From Aptenodytes patagonicus (lineage: Eukaryota; Chordata; Aves; Sphenisciformes; Spheniscidae): a stretch of 64,000 nucleotides of DNA. Shown here one piece after another: positions 24,301 through 38,400 of this stretch (the first letter of the stretch is position 1; each line of letters starts with the position of its first letter). The DNA lies in NCBI RefSeq assembly GCF_965638725.1, contig NC_134952.1:17797028-17861027 (forward strand), in the 5' to 3' direction. The notes under the pieces are model-generated. The model had not been told where the DNA came from. It searched no databases and saw only the letters and a list, made by a program, of their open reading frames with translations. The translations under genes were made by a program, and so were the position numbers.

Positions 24301-27300
24301 TTTGACTTCTTGTTTCTTGAACACCCCAAAAATCTCACTCTTAGAATTTAAAAGGAGGCAGTAAATTAATCAACTAAACAAGCTTTTCTATGAGTAACAA
24401 CTTAAGAGTCTAATTTGGTTTATTTCCTGTACTGTCTGTACAGCTTACAATAAAGCAATGCTCTAGTTTACCCCCACAACTGTAATTTCCTCTCTTCTTT
24501 TAACCTGTGGTACTGAAAAGCTTCTTTTCTCCCATTCCTCCCTCCCTCTCAGTAATGCTTCTGGTCTTTCTCACACATTTCCTAGTCCTCTTTGGCTTCT
24601 CTCTATGCTTTTTGCTGAGCTAGAGGCAGCACAATTTGGAACTGGTTCAGCCATCCATGAACTGTTTGGAGAATCAATCAGAATGGAATTATTTGGCTTG
24701 TGTTTCAGCCTTCTTTTGGAGGTATTTTACTCGTATTAACAGAGCTTGACGGAAGTTGGTATCTTAGAGGCTTCTTTTCCTGTGTTAATGTTTGGTAGAA
24801 TTTGACTAAGTGAGTTCCTAAGCTATGAAGAAGATGATGTGGTGAATATTAAGATACATAAAGCAAAAATGAAGAGGGGAAGAAAACAAGAAATTAGAAG
24901 TTGTAGGAAATTGCAAAGGGAGGCAAAAAGGTGTGAGAAAAACAGCTTGAGTTAATTGAGGTGACCAGAGTAGAATGATTATTAACAGTGGTAGGAGTCT
25001 AATATCAGATGATAAACTTAAATGACAAATTGTCACTGATTAAAAAGTAATAACAAAATCTTATTCCGTGTTTTGGGGGAAAATGTGTAATGTCATCATA
25101 AGAAGCGTCTTGCATTCTAGTAGTAGCTTATGAGAAATGTTTTGTAATCAGTAGATGCTACATGCGTTGCACTCCAAAGCTATAGATGTGGGCCTGTCTG
25201 GCTTTAAAAAGCATCAATAACAGTAAAATAACTTTCTTACAGCCTCTGGAAATGTGCTTATATCTTAAGAGGTTCAAAGGAAAAATTTATATAGTTATGG
25301 ACTTGTCAGTCTGACTTTGATCCTGCACAAAATGAGGCTTCCGTTCTGAAAAACTGGGCTAACTGAGAATTTTTTTAAGAAGTAAGTCTGTTAGACCACT
25401 GACATTTTGAGAAATGAGTGCAATTATTCAGCTTGTAAAGAGGTTATTTGATTTATGGAAAATATTAGGCTTATTCTTGTATGATGTTTCTGACTGCAGC
25501 TTGAGTGATGCAGTATCTGATAAATGCTTAGATTTTTGAAGTCTATGATTTCTGTTTGTTAAATTTACTTTTAAATAAAGACTTGTCAGATTAATGGGAA
25601 GCCATCAAATGATCAGTTTTCATCTACATGTTGCTGGGGTTTTTTTGTTTTCTTTTTTTGTGTGTGTGTGTGAGGGACCTAAAAGAAAAACAGAATTGTT
25701 ATTGATAGTTTGCAAGCAAAAAGGGATTCAAGGGAGTGAAAAGTACCACTGGCAGTGGTACTCTGTCTTTTCTGTTTTGAGGTAGAATTAATGCACAACT
25801 TCATGTTCTGCTTCTGAAAACAAAGATTACATGCCATGCGTAGCATGGAAAAGACTATGATTATAAAAAGGAGTGGGGGTCCTATGACTGGTAAATGGAG
25901 GATGAGCTTACAGAGATGTTGAGAAGCAGTTCTATTACTTTTTGCATTTGACATACTATGATTACTACTCGAATATTGTGTGAAGGTCCTGTATTAAGAA
26001 TGGAAGAAACAATTCATAAACAGAAGCTGAAAAATAATTTAATGCAGTTGTTGCATTTCTGCAGATTAATGGAGTTCAGTTTTCCAGACTTGTACAGTGA
26101 TAACAAAATTTCACGGAGTTAAACTACTTGGGTGGTTGCTCTAGGAGGTCTGAAGGCCTGAGCAGAGTCTTTCTGCAAACTGGTATGAACAGCCTTGATT
26201 TAAAATACTGAAAAGGGCAACGTAGTGAGAGACTCGGGGAGTTCTGTGTCCTCACTTAAGAAAGAGGAAGTTACTTTGTCAGTCTTTATTTCTGTGAGGA
26301 ATACCTTTGACAGGATTATATTTTCATTTTAGGAAATAATCTAATTCTGTGCATTTGTTATCTTTGACCCTATTTTATTTATCTCTCTATTTATTTATTT
26401 ATTTTTGTTTAGAAAACTGATTCCACTGGAAGACTTAACAGCTGAGAATGTGTTATATTGGAGATGTCTTTGTGAATATATAAAATCAAAAGGTGAAGAA
26501 GGTGAAGATTTACTAGAACAGATGTTGCCAGAACCAGCTATATATGCAGATTATTTATTAAGGTACATTGCATTTAAAAATAAATCCCTTGCCACTAAAA
26601 TAGACTTTTTTTTTTAAAGTAGAGAATATTTCTTTTATTCAACTATTCAGGTTTCCTCCAAAGCCAAAGTTGTGCTTGAACAGTGATTTTTAATTTCTTC
26701 TTAAACTTTTTTTAAGATGTTTTGAGAGGATTTACTACCTTTAAACAAAAACTGTATAAAGCAAATTTATAACTTGAAAACAATTTTTGGAATGTCCTTT
26801 CTCATGAATTATCAGCAAGATGGACTGCTAGATCAATAGCATATAATTCTTTGCCATTTAAGGTAATAAAATAATTTTTCTGTAATATGCAGCTATCAGA
26901 TGGACAAAGGTCCATCTGTTATTATACAGGTTGCTGTGTGTTTGCAAAGAGCTTGCAGAAAGAGGTTTTTAGAGCTTGCAGAAACTGATACTTTTTTCAT
27001 TGTTGTAATTTGTGAATATAAAGTAAAATTTGGCTGCTGTCCCCAAGAGAAGTGTTTTTGAAATTGAAAGTTCATTCCCTTCTCTTTCCCCTGCTTAGGT
27101 GGGCATGCTTCCCAAAAACTTATGTTTGAAGGCAGTAACAGAGCTGCTAAATGAGCCAATTACAGAACGTTTAATCGGGGAAAAAAATGAATGTTTTGTT
27201 AAGTTAATCTTTTTACCAAAGTGAAGAAAAGTAATTTTTTTTTGTCTCAGTGGGATACTTTAGTCTTAACATAAAATTTGAACAGAATTTATGTTTTTGA

Positions 27301-29434
27301 GCATGGAGAATGCTGAGAAATCTTAACTAAGGTATTGTACTTGCAAAATGTAGAGTGAAGCTTCCTAAAATGACTATAAATCAGATCTGCTGAAAAATGC
27401 ATTGTTTTGATAGATGTTTCCTATTAAAAAGATGCATATTATTTTCTCACTTCGGTGGGTGTATACTAGTAGTACTTACAGAAATCATTGCTACTTTTCA
27501 ATGTGGAATGTGCTAACGTGTTTCATAAACGTTTAATAAATGAAGTGTGTGTGCTTCCTTAATTTTGAAATGTGGATCCAGTCTGGTGGGTGTAATTAAT
27601 TCATAATTAACTTAAGAGTCCATAAAACATTTGTTCTCCAGAATAAAAAAGGTTTTCTTTTTTCCATCCGATCTTACTTAAATGCCTTCAATTATCTTCC
27701 CGTTTAGGAAGAGGCTGAGTAAGATTAATTAGGTTTGCTGGTAGTTGTTTGTAGTATCAACTGTTAAACTATTCATTGGTGACCTGTGCCACCAGTTGTT
27801 TCAGATAAGATTTGCAATTGTACAAGCCAAGTCTTTATTTGCACTGTGAGAGTATCAGTTAGGAGGAGTGGGAAACCGCGTCACTGATACTTAAGAAAAA
27901 ATGCAGGATTGTAAGCTTCATTTAGATATTTCAGTATTATCTGGTGCAGGTAACACTATTTTTAAATGTTCAGAAACAGCTGCCTGCATTATTGTAATTT
28001 CAGATGTTCTTAAATAGTAGCTACGTGCAAAGTTTTTGTCCTAACTTTGAAGAAATTTTTAAAACTTGCTAAATTTAATAGCTGTTGCTGAAAAGTATCT
28101 GCAAAACTGTGGTAAAGATAAGCATCTTTTTCACAGCTCATATCAGGATTTGAATTTTGTTATTACATTATCATGTACAAAATTCAATACTGAATATATG
28201 TTTCACTGCAGATTTTCTGAACGTGCATGCTCTCATTGATGGATAAAATTTCAATAAAAGAACAATGACTCTAGAAAAATAAAGAAGTGGAACAAACTGA
28301 TTACAGTTTCCATGCTCTGTGGCTGAGTGTATCTGATAACAGATTGTTGGTCTTCCCTGATGGCATACTTGATTAGATAAAGAATTTAAAATTCATTGCA
28401 CACTTTAATGATTTTCTTGTATTTTGTCTTGTAGGCAATATAACACTTCTGAATGTGTAGAACAATACATAGTACCTAAATATGCAGAAAAATACTAGTT
28501 GTAGATATGAAAAATGGTACATGTACACATTTAGTCCTAAGATGCTGCCTTTATGCAGGGGTGCAGAGCTGAAATCACATGTACAAGCATAATTTGTCAT
28601 TTTCTGTTTCTTACTATTTTGCATTCTCAAACAAGGGATTTTTTTAAATGAAGTGTGTTATTTTTAAACTGTACGTTATTTGGTATAAATAACTTTCTGG
28701 AACTATTAATCTATGAAAAGGAGAACACAGACGTTAATTTTTAAGGTTTCGTAACTAAGGTAACCACTTGTTTATACAGGACAGGAAAGTGGTGGGGTTT
28801 TGGGTTTGGTTTTTTTTGGGGGGACGATGGGTGTTTTAGGGTTTTGTTTGCTTGGGGGTGTTTTTTTGTTTTGTTTTGTTTTTTGTTTTTGTTTGGGTTT
28901 TTTTACTTTCCAACAATGATCCTGAATGTAATTATATCTGTTCTTTTTGGATTCAGTTATCTTCAAAACATGCCAGTTCTTAGTGAAGAACAAAGAGAAG
29001 ACTTTACTTGTTTTGAAAACCTGATGACAAAAGAATTTATAGGCCAGCAACTGATTCTTATCATAGGCTGCATGGATACCACGGAAGAGGGAGGAAGGTA
29101 AACTTAAATATAAAATCTGTGTTACTAAGCTTATGGCACTCATGCCTGTGGACAGGCATAGAGTCTTTGTTGGGAAAATAACCTGATCAGACAAAATATG
29201 GTTCTAATGCTAGCTGGAAAAAAAGGCACAGTGTCTCTAATGTAATTGTTCCCAAAAGTGTGCCAAATATTGTCTGCTTACTTTTATGGAAAAATGAGTT
29301 TTAATGCAGATACAACATTGTTTGGGGAGAACAAATTTAGTTGTTTTTGTAACGTATTTTTGAGATTATAAAGTTACAAGACTGTTCATTTGGAACATAG
29401 TATATAAAAAATAAAAGATACAAACAAAAAAGAA

Positions 29435-29470
<36 letters not shown>

Positions 29471-32400
29471 ATATAAAAGGAGATTATTTCTCAGCAGATG
29501 ACTTGTAGTAAGTAGCCTGTGTGTTTCTTATGTTTTTAAGCCCAGTCTGCTAAGGCCTTAAAGGTTACAGATGTTTTAGATGCCAAGCTGAATTGGACTG
29601 TGTTAACTGAGTCATTCCTATAATTTGAACAGCCTTTTGATGTGAAGTAATAAGAGTGAATAAATTTGGAAGTTCATACCATCACAGGCATTTTATGAAA
29701 AATTGCAGTGATGATAGTACAAACACAGCAATAATTTCAAACTCTCAGTGGAATGCATTATATGTGTGCCAGACTGGCAGGATAGTTTAACTTGTAATTT
29801 TTTTTTTAGTTTCCAGCCAGATAATTTATAGAATCATAGAATAGTTTGGGTTGGAAGGGACCTCTAAAGGTCATCTAGTCCAACCCCCCTGCCGTGGGCA
29901 GGGACATCTTCAACTAGAGCAGCTTGCTCAGAGCCCCGTCCAACCTGACCTTGAATGTTTCCAGGGATTTCTATGAAAGCATTTTGCAGTATTGATACTC
30001 TGTTTTCTGCTGGTATGACCTTTCATTGGACAGTAGTGACACCTGATTTAAAAATTCAGCATTTCCTAATCAAGAGAAATCAGGTAAAATCAGGAAGAGA
30101 CAAACATTGCTAAGTAAGAAAATATATTCAGCAGTTAATATAGCTATAGAGAAGTTTCTCTTATGTATTATAAAGTCTTCATCACACTAACTCAAAGTGG
30201 GTAAAATATTAGCTCTTATGTCTTCCATTTTCTTAAATAAGAAAACAGATTATTTGGGTTTTTTCTCTTTTGTGCAGAAAGCATCTGTTAGTTACTTTAC
30301 AAAAGATTCTCATTCTACCTGCAACTTCAACAGCCCTTATATCTCTGCTTGCGGAAAGATTACTCAGTATCATTGAGGATGATGACAGAAGGATTCAAAT
30401 TGTAAGTAATTCTGAAGGCTCATTTTTTTTCTGGGCTCTGCCTTCCCTGTATATCAAACAGCCTTTACGAAGCATTATAACAGAAATATCAAAAGTTAAA
30501 ATATTTTTAGTTTAGAAAAGCATTTATGTTGTGTGGTGTCGTGTGTGTCATCGTTCCCCCCCCCCCCTTTTTTTTTTTTTAAGCATAGCTGCATTTTGTG
30601 GTTGTCTAAAGATCTTTATCTTTAGAGATTTGGCTGGTGTATCCTCAAATTAGGAAAGTATTACACTTTGACAGCCTGTTTCAGAATCCTTTGTCATATT
30701 AGATCCAAACAGTTTTGACTAGAACATTCAAAGTGAGGATAATGTACATTTCCAGGTTTCAGATTTCTCTTCCCTCCTTGTAGCTGAGATCGGTACTAAA
30801 AACCCTTATAAGAAAAGTATTTTATATAGTACAGTCTTTATATACAGCATAATTATTTAAACTTGACCCCTGGAAAAATAGACCCTTGGTTTTGGTCAAA
30901 TATTTTAAATGAACCCTGGACTTAAGGGCAGAGACCACTTTTGGAAAACCTCAATCCACTGGGTAAAGCTAGGATATAGGTTTGTTACATGATTATGATG
31001 GAAGAAGTATGGTAATCTTAGCATTATAGTGCAATAGTAATAGTAAATGTGTGCATTTCTAGTATTCTAGTGAAAAACACCGATTCAATACATTCCGTTG
31101 ATTTGGTACAGCTTGAGAGGAAGTTAAAGTTAAACTGAGATGATCTGATACAAGATAAATCAAATTAGGACTATCCTGTCTCATTCAGTCTTTAGTTTTC
31201 CTCATGTTTCATCTAACTTTTTTTATTAATGTAATGGGTCTGACTTTAAAGAAAACCCCTAACCAACTGAAAAACTCTCAGCCTAGTTCTGCTTCTAGTT
31301 CTATGCATGTATTTGGCTTGAAATTAAATTACTTATGTGGCTTTTTATACTACATATGGTGGTTTATAGACCTTTAAATGATAGTGTTCTTAGATGTCTT
31401 TTGATTGAAGTAGTAACAGATGAAAAACCTTCCTCCCGTTACCAGTAATTCTTTTTAAAGTATGTGTTCAGATCTAGAGGAGATGGTGCCTGTGAACTGT
31501 TGGCGTAGAAACTGCTGAACTTATTGATGGCTATAAAGTCTTCTATTTTCTTACTGACCTAGCTAAATGGTAGAAAACACTAGACTTCATGGTTAGACTA
31601 TGTATTGTCCAATTGAAGATTTATTTGCAGTGAATTAGCTGTTAAGGGAAACTGCACAGATGTTCAATACTTTTTCAGAAGGATGGTATTTTAAATTTGG
31701 AAAAGTTAAATGCTTAGTATCTGACATCTGAGCTGAAATTAATGGCACTAATATACTGCTTGTAACAATAGATTGCAGAAATTATATCAGAAGTTCGTGA
31801 GCCAATTGTTACAGTCGACCAGCCTGTTGATGCTGCTGAAATAAGAAAGCGGGAGCTTAAGGTAAGCAGATTTTAGTTAACAAGAAAAATATTTTTAAAC
31901 ATATCCACCTAGTAAGAGTATTATACAGTAGTGTATTATTGTCTAGTGTTGATAGTGTATTGTTGGCTAATACCACAAAGGTTATGGTATTATATTAATT
32001 TTCTTTTTACTTTGTATTTCAGTTGGCTGAAATAAAAGTGAAACTTTTTGAAGCAAAAGAAGCTTTGGAAGAATGCATTACTCTGCAGGATTTTAATAGA
32101 GCATCAGTATTAAAAGAGAAAATAACTGAGTTGGAACACAGAAAAAATGATCTGATAAGAGAAGCAGAGGAACCTGAAATTAAAGAAATGCGTGTGGAGA
32201 AGGTCTCTTCCCTTCCTGTATTCCCAAGTGCTGGTTATGTTTTGACATTTATTCATAGTTTTAAAAGAAAGTGTAGTTTGGCCTTGTATCATCTAAATTT
32301 TTAAAATTGAAAATGAATGTTTATGGTATTAGTATTCTCCTTCTGCATGTATGGAAGCTGATGGTGTGCTCTAGCAAAAAATGAATTGCAATTAAACTGT

Positions 32401-35400
32401 TCCTTTGTCCTTGAGTAACTAAAGAATTCTAAAAGGGTCTTGTTTTTACTGCTTTTACTCTTAACTAACTGAAAACGTGAACCTGAATCTCTTTTCATCA
32501 GTTTATAGACAGATTTGATTAATATTCTTGCACAAAAATGTGTAGCGGACAGGAAATGTTTACTTGGGTAGGGAAAAATTATGTTTAATGTCCCCATTCT
32601 CCTTATCATAGCCACCATTTGTATTAATAACATGTTTTTTTTTTTTTCTTTTCCCTGACCTACTTGAAGAATGATCCTGAAACACTGTTGAAGTGTCTGA
32701 TGATGTGTTATGAGCTTCTGAAGATCATGTCCCTTTCTAAAGGAATTGGTCCAACCATTAATGAAATCATTGAATCTCTGGTATGTAGGAATAAATACTG
32801 TTTACATTATAATAAAAATGGATACATCATAGCTGGCCCTTAGGTGCTGGCAGGATGGTGTGTGATTATTTCACAATCACTTTGCTGTATCTGTAGCACT
32901 GTGTCTAGTGCTTTTAAACCTTCCCAGAACCTAGTGTCTTGGAGATGCAGTCCAGATACACTGTTCTGAGCTCCTATGCCAGAACTGGTTGTGGCAGAGA
33001 GATACTAAAATAAAACAGAAATATAGTAAATATTTGACTAATGTATGACAGTGTTGGACAGTGCTGAGTTACACTGTGCTATGTGTGGTGCTTAGGCATC
33101 TGCTTACTGCTCTTGCTGGTACTTTAATTACTTGGATTTTCTATCAGCTGAAGTTATGAGATCTCTAATAGAGAACTTTAGGATTTTTTTTTTTCCTGCT
33201 AGTCAAAAGCTTTTCATCTAGCAAAGACTGGAACTCATAGACCTTTCTCTCATCCCTTCCATGTACAAGGAAAGATGTTTGGGGGGATTCCCCCCTTCCA
33301 AGCCCCTCTGTTTTCTTAGCAACTTTGAAGACCAAAATATTTCTGTATTGAAAAATAAGGCAGTGGCATTAGAGGCCTCTTATAGTCTACAAGATATACT
33401 TCCTAGTTTTCATTGTAAAGAGTATGGATTTTACGGTGAACATTTCTAAATATCACAGACTTTGAACTGTTACTGAGTGTGCAAACAAAATGGAAAAAAA
33501 GTAATGTTCCATTGTATGAATGGTGCACCCACATCTGAATACTCTGTGCAATTCTTATCCCATCTATCTAGAAAGTTTATATTTGAATTGGAAGTGGTCA
33601 AGAGAAGGGCAGCAAGGAAAAGTATGGAATGGCTTCTGTATGAAGAATGACTAAATAGGTTACCTCTTCATAACCTGGAGAAGAGAGGACTTAGGGGTAG
33701 GGTCTGAAAGAAGGCAGAAGTCGTAAGACATGAGTGTTACGGAGAAAGTGAATAAGGATTGGTTGATCACCCCATAAAGCTAGCAACTAGCAAGCTCAAA
33801 ACAAATAAAATGAGTTGATTCTTCACATATGTGATCTGTGGAATTCCTTGTTGCAGGATGTGTGCATGATGAACACTTGCATAAATTTCAAGGAGAACTG
33901 AGCAAGTTCAAGAAAAATAAATATTATGGAATGATTAGGTAGACAGGAACAGCCTCCCAGCTCTCTTGCAAATTGTTGGGACCTTGACAAGAATTCTTGG
34001 GAAGTATCTACTTAATCTGTTTATGTAATACTTCATAGGAGTTTGGTTTTGATCTTTTTTGATAATGAGACAATGGGCTAGATGACCTGACTCAGTATGA
34101 GCATTCTTATAATTCAAACTGCAAAGAAAATTGCAACACCAATTTAGATTAGTTTAAATGTAGTGGAACCACACCTGATTTCTTTCAGATGTATAGAAGT
34201 ATTCTCAGAAATCCTCGTTAGTGTTGGTGTGTCCCCCAGAGACCTTTTCTTTTTCATTAGGTCTGTCTTTTAATTTTCACGTTTGTTGTTTATTCCACTT
34301 TTCTTTCTCCAAGATCCTGCTTTCGTATTGTTGTTCCTGCTGGATTTTCACATCTTACATTATTTGTTGTTGTTTAAACTTGAACTCTTTAGTAAATACA
34401 AAAATATAAAATGATCCCATTGTAGTGTTCACCCAGTATCTAGTCTGGCTTTGCTTACGTGTGGATTTTTACCATTGTCTTCTCAAAACTATTCCAAGTG
34501 CATGGAAGTGGCATCTGTATTTTGCAACTTGGAACTAGGTATTGTTTCTCTGCAAGAATGCTAATGTCTTTTATGAAGAAATGTATAGGTTTGTTGTTGT
34601 GTTTGGTTTTTTGGTTTTTTTTATATTTCATAATGAGTGGTCAACGCAATTTTGTTTGAAAACAAATACTTATTAAAAACGAACACAAAGCAAAACACTC
34701 ATGATTTTTGCCATTATTTTATTGCTGATTTCAAACAGCATACTCAATCTGCTTCTGTTTATATCTAGATAAACAGAGTATATAGTAGCTACCACTTTCC
34801 AGTCCTGTATCAAAACTAAATTATTTTTAGTTTCAGGGTAAGCACATTTTAGTAGTCAGTTTTTTATTTTCAATTTATGTATTACAACTATAAAGTCTAA
34901 TATTATTGTTTCCAGATACTTCCTGGCATAACTAATGTCCATCCAGCTGTGAGAAATATGGCTGTTCTGTGTTTGGGTTGCTGTGCCCTTCAGAACAAAG
35001 AATTTGCCCGACAACAGCTTGCATTGCTGTTACAGGTAAAATATCTGATGGGAAATGGAACGATGATCTGTGTGACTAAGTAAATAAAACTAGTCTTGTA
35101 TCTATAACAAGCTATTCTACACAGTCACGTTATCTGAGTACCAGTGATTCCAGATTTCCTAAAGATCTGGATCTGGAGAGTGTGGTTTCGTGTAGATTTT
35201 TCTGATGTCTAATAGTATTCAAGCTCATATTGTATCTTGGTAGTAGCATGCCTTTGCTTTGTAAGGTCACCCGTTGTCTTGAAAGTTTGTAAGAATTCTT
35301 TATCTGTAAGGTCTCACTTATGAATCTGGATGAAATTGGTCATGTATTCATGTTATTAACATAGAAAAGAGAAGCTGTAAGATTTTGTAAGCTTTCCTTC

Positions 35401-38400
35401 TTTGGGAAACCAAACTAAAAATGTGACTGGTTTTCATTTCTGTTACGTACTTACCTGTGATCTTGTGTGTCTGATTTAATTTCTGAATTATTAATTTTGC
35501 ATGGACTAAGTGAGAGTTGTTAATTAGAGCATAAAGCAATATTCAAACCAAGAAACGATAGCATGGCTGAACATCTATGAATATGGAACATGTTGGGTGC
35601 CATAATACCCACATTTCCCACCTGTGTGGTGAATGTTCTGATGCTGAGCTAATTATATAAAAGATGACACTATTGTTAACTTTTCAGACCCTGGCTTTGA
35701 GAGAAATGTAGGTGGCTATTGTGCTTTATTAAGAGTGTGTTCATGTACGCACTCAAGAGAACTGACAGCAGGTGTTGAGATGATATGCTCGGCTCAGACA
35801 AGATGATAGACCTGTCAGTCAAAAGTTAGCAAATACTATTGTTTTTAATCTGCCTTTGAGTATGTCTCATTAAAAATCAGTTTGTTTGTTTAGGGAGGAT
35901 TTCAGTTGTTTTAGCAGCTTAGACTTAAGTAATTAATTTCTGTAGGTTCTAAACCCCATATTCTTTGTGTAGGCTGCCATCAAAAGCAGAGTGTTGGGCT
36001 AAACACATCTAGGATCTCTAGGCTAACTCACTATGTATGGTTTTATTTGAATGTTAATTTGAACTGTAATACATATAGTAACCTATGCAACTCTGACTTT
36101 TATTACTGTCTTGCTCTCTGCTGTCTTTTTACATACTGTTTATTTTAACTAAACTACACAGTATTTCAGAGCAGGGATTGTCTTACGTATTTTTTTCTGT
36201 AGTGCCTAGCACTAAGGAGCTACTATAGGCAAATAGACTTTCTGTTTGTCAAATGTCGTTTAGAAGTTGAACAATAAAATTACATTTCACACATGCATGC
36301 TCACTCCCTCAGTGAAATTCAATTGATTTTATGTAATGGAAATTGCATAGATGACTTGAAAAATTATTTCCCAGACTATATTACAAATTCAGGTTTAAAC
36401 TCATATCACAGCCTCCTAAAGTCTGAAATGTGTCCCAAGTATTATAAAAGTTTCCCAAATTAAACAATCTTATTAAAGCAAAAAATATTATTATGCTTAA
36501 TGTTAACATCAGTGGTCTACTGTAAGATGATGTATGTATGTATGTATCTTCCTTATTAAACCTAGGTTTTACAAATAGATAATCTAAAGGTAAAGCTCAG
36601 TGCTTTAAAGGCAATCTTTGATCAACTAATGTTGTTTGGGATTGAGCCATTTAAAGCCAGAAGAGGCAACGACTCTCAAAGTGAAGATGCACACATTAGA
36701 ACTGAAAATTGTGAGGAAGAAAGTGGAACAATAGAGGAGGAAGAAGAGACTGCTACGATTCACAGCCTCCTGCAGCTTCTTTCAGGTTTCTTAGACAGTG
36801 AGGTAAGAAATACTATAAAATGTGCCTTAGTTTTGTTTTAAAACGACTTTTGCAGAAGTTTTACCATCCCATTAGGTTGCATGTGAACGTTACATGATGT
36901 GTAATTGAAAGTAATGGTTTAATGTTAAAATAGTTGTCCCAGAAAATGACCACAACTTTGTCACTGATAGACACTAACGTTACTCTTGACCTAGCTTTGG
37001 GTTCTGTGCAGGTGCAAATTTGTGAATGTAGAGAATTGATTGGCAAAATAGGACGTAGACTATTATTATAGAGTATTAGTGAAAAACGCTCTGGTGGTTG
37101 TGTTGTGTGTATGATCAGTTCTTTCTTCAGTTTTCAGAACTTAGGACAGAAGCTGCAGAAGGCATAGCCAAACTGATGTTCTCTGGGAGGCTGATTAGTG
37201 CCAAGCTTCTTTCTCGTCTTGTTTTGTTGTGGTATAATCCTGTGACCGAAGAGGATATTCGGCTTAGACACTGTCTGGGGGTTTTCTTCCCTTTATTTGC
37301 TTATGCGAATAGGTATGGCCTTTGTAAATTATTATGTGAAAATATACATTGGTCTAGCAGCTTTAGGAGCCTTTTTCAATGTTGCACAAGTAGAAATTAC
37401 ACAAATGCAAATTAGACCTAAAGGTCTAGTTCAGCCTCCTATGTATGTTCAAAAGTAATATGCATAATCTCAACCTATGGCTATTCTGAAGACTTTCCAT
37501 TAATTCCCTCTTACCCCTGTGGCCTTCCACTTTTTTTCTTTCCTAAGTCTATAATTGAAACTGTTCTTCAAGATACTAAATAAAAGATTAATTTAAAAAG
37601 ATGTGCTTTACTTATTTATGCTGTTGAGCACTACAGGTAGGCTTTGAAGTGTCACTAAAAAGTAGCTAGCAGGAATGCTTCAAAAGAAAATAATTGGTGC
37701 CCAGCAAATACCAAAGCAGCAGGCTGGTTAGTTGTGGTTTGGGTTTTCTTTTTGGTTTTGTTTTGTTTTTAAACAAATAATACTGCAATCTAAATTCACA
37801 GGAGGTTCAAAATCTCCCATTTATTTTGGTAGTGGACAAAGGAGGTAGAGAGCTTATGTACGGGCATAGGAGCTTAAATAGTAATTCTCATCTCCTTTCA
37901 CTTGTTCAAAGAAAAAATGTTTAACTTGCTTTTCCGTTGTTGCTAGTGGTTTTAGCCAGTCTGAACTAGCTGAGTTTTTATCTGCTTTTTTTATGGTTAA
38001 GATTTAATTTAGGCATATTATATATTACCTTATCTATATTTCCAAAACAAATTGAATTAAATTTTTTGTGGCCTATAAATTGCCATGTTAAGAGGAGTAG
38101 TTCAAAGGGGAGCTGGTTTGGAGAGGAAAAAAACCCAAACAAATGTATTTTTGCTGTTGTCAGGGGGAAAAAAAAAAAAAACAACAAAAAAGTCTCCTCC
38201 AGAATGGTGTTTTCCCTACTTAATTTCTTTTGAAAATAAGTAACAGAAAAACTAATTTGACGTGCTTCCAGTATCTCTGATATTGAGTAACGAATTTAAG
38301 CTTTTAACACTGATAATCTTTTACCTGTGAATATTGTCTTCTGACCCTGTGAATATCTTTTTTTTTTAATTATGAGTCCTAATGATTGCCCACCTGAGTA

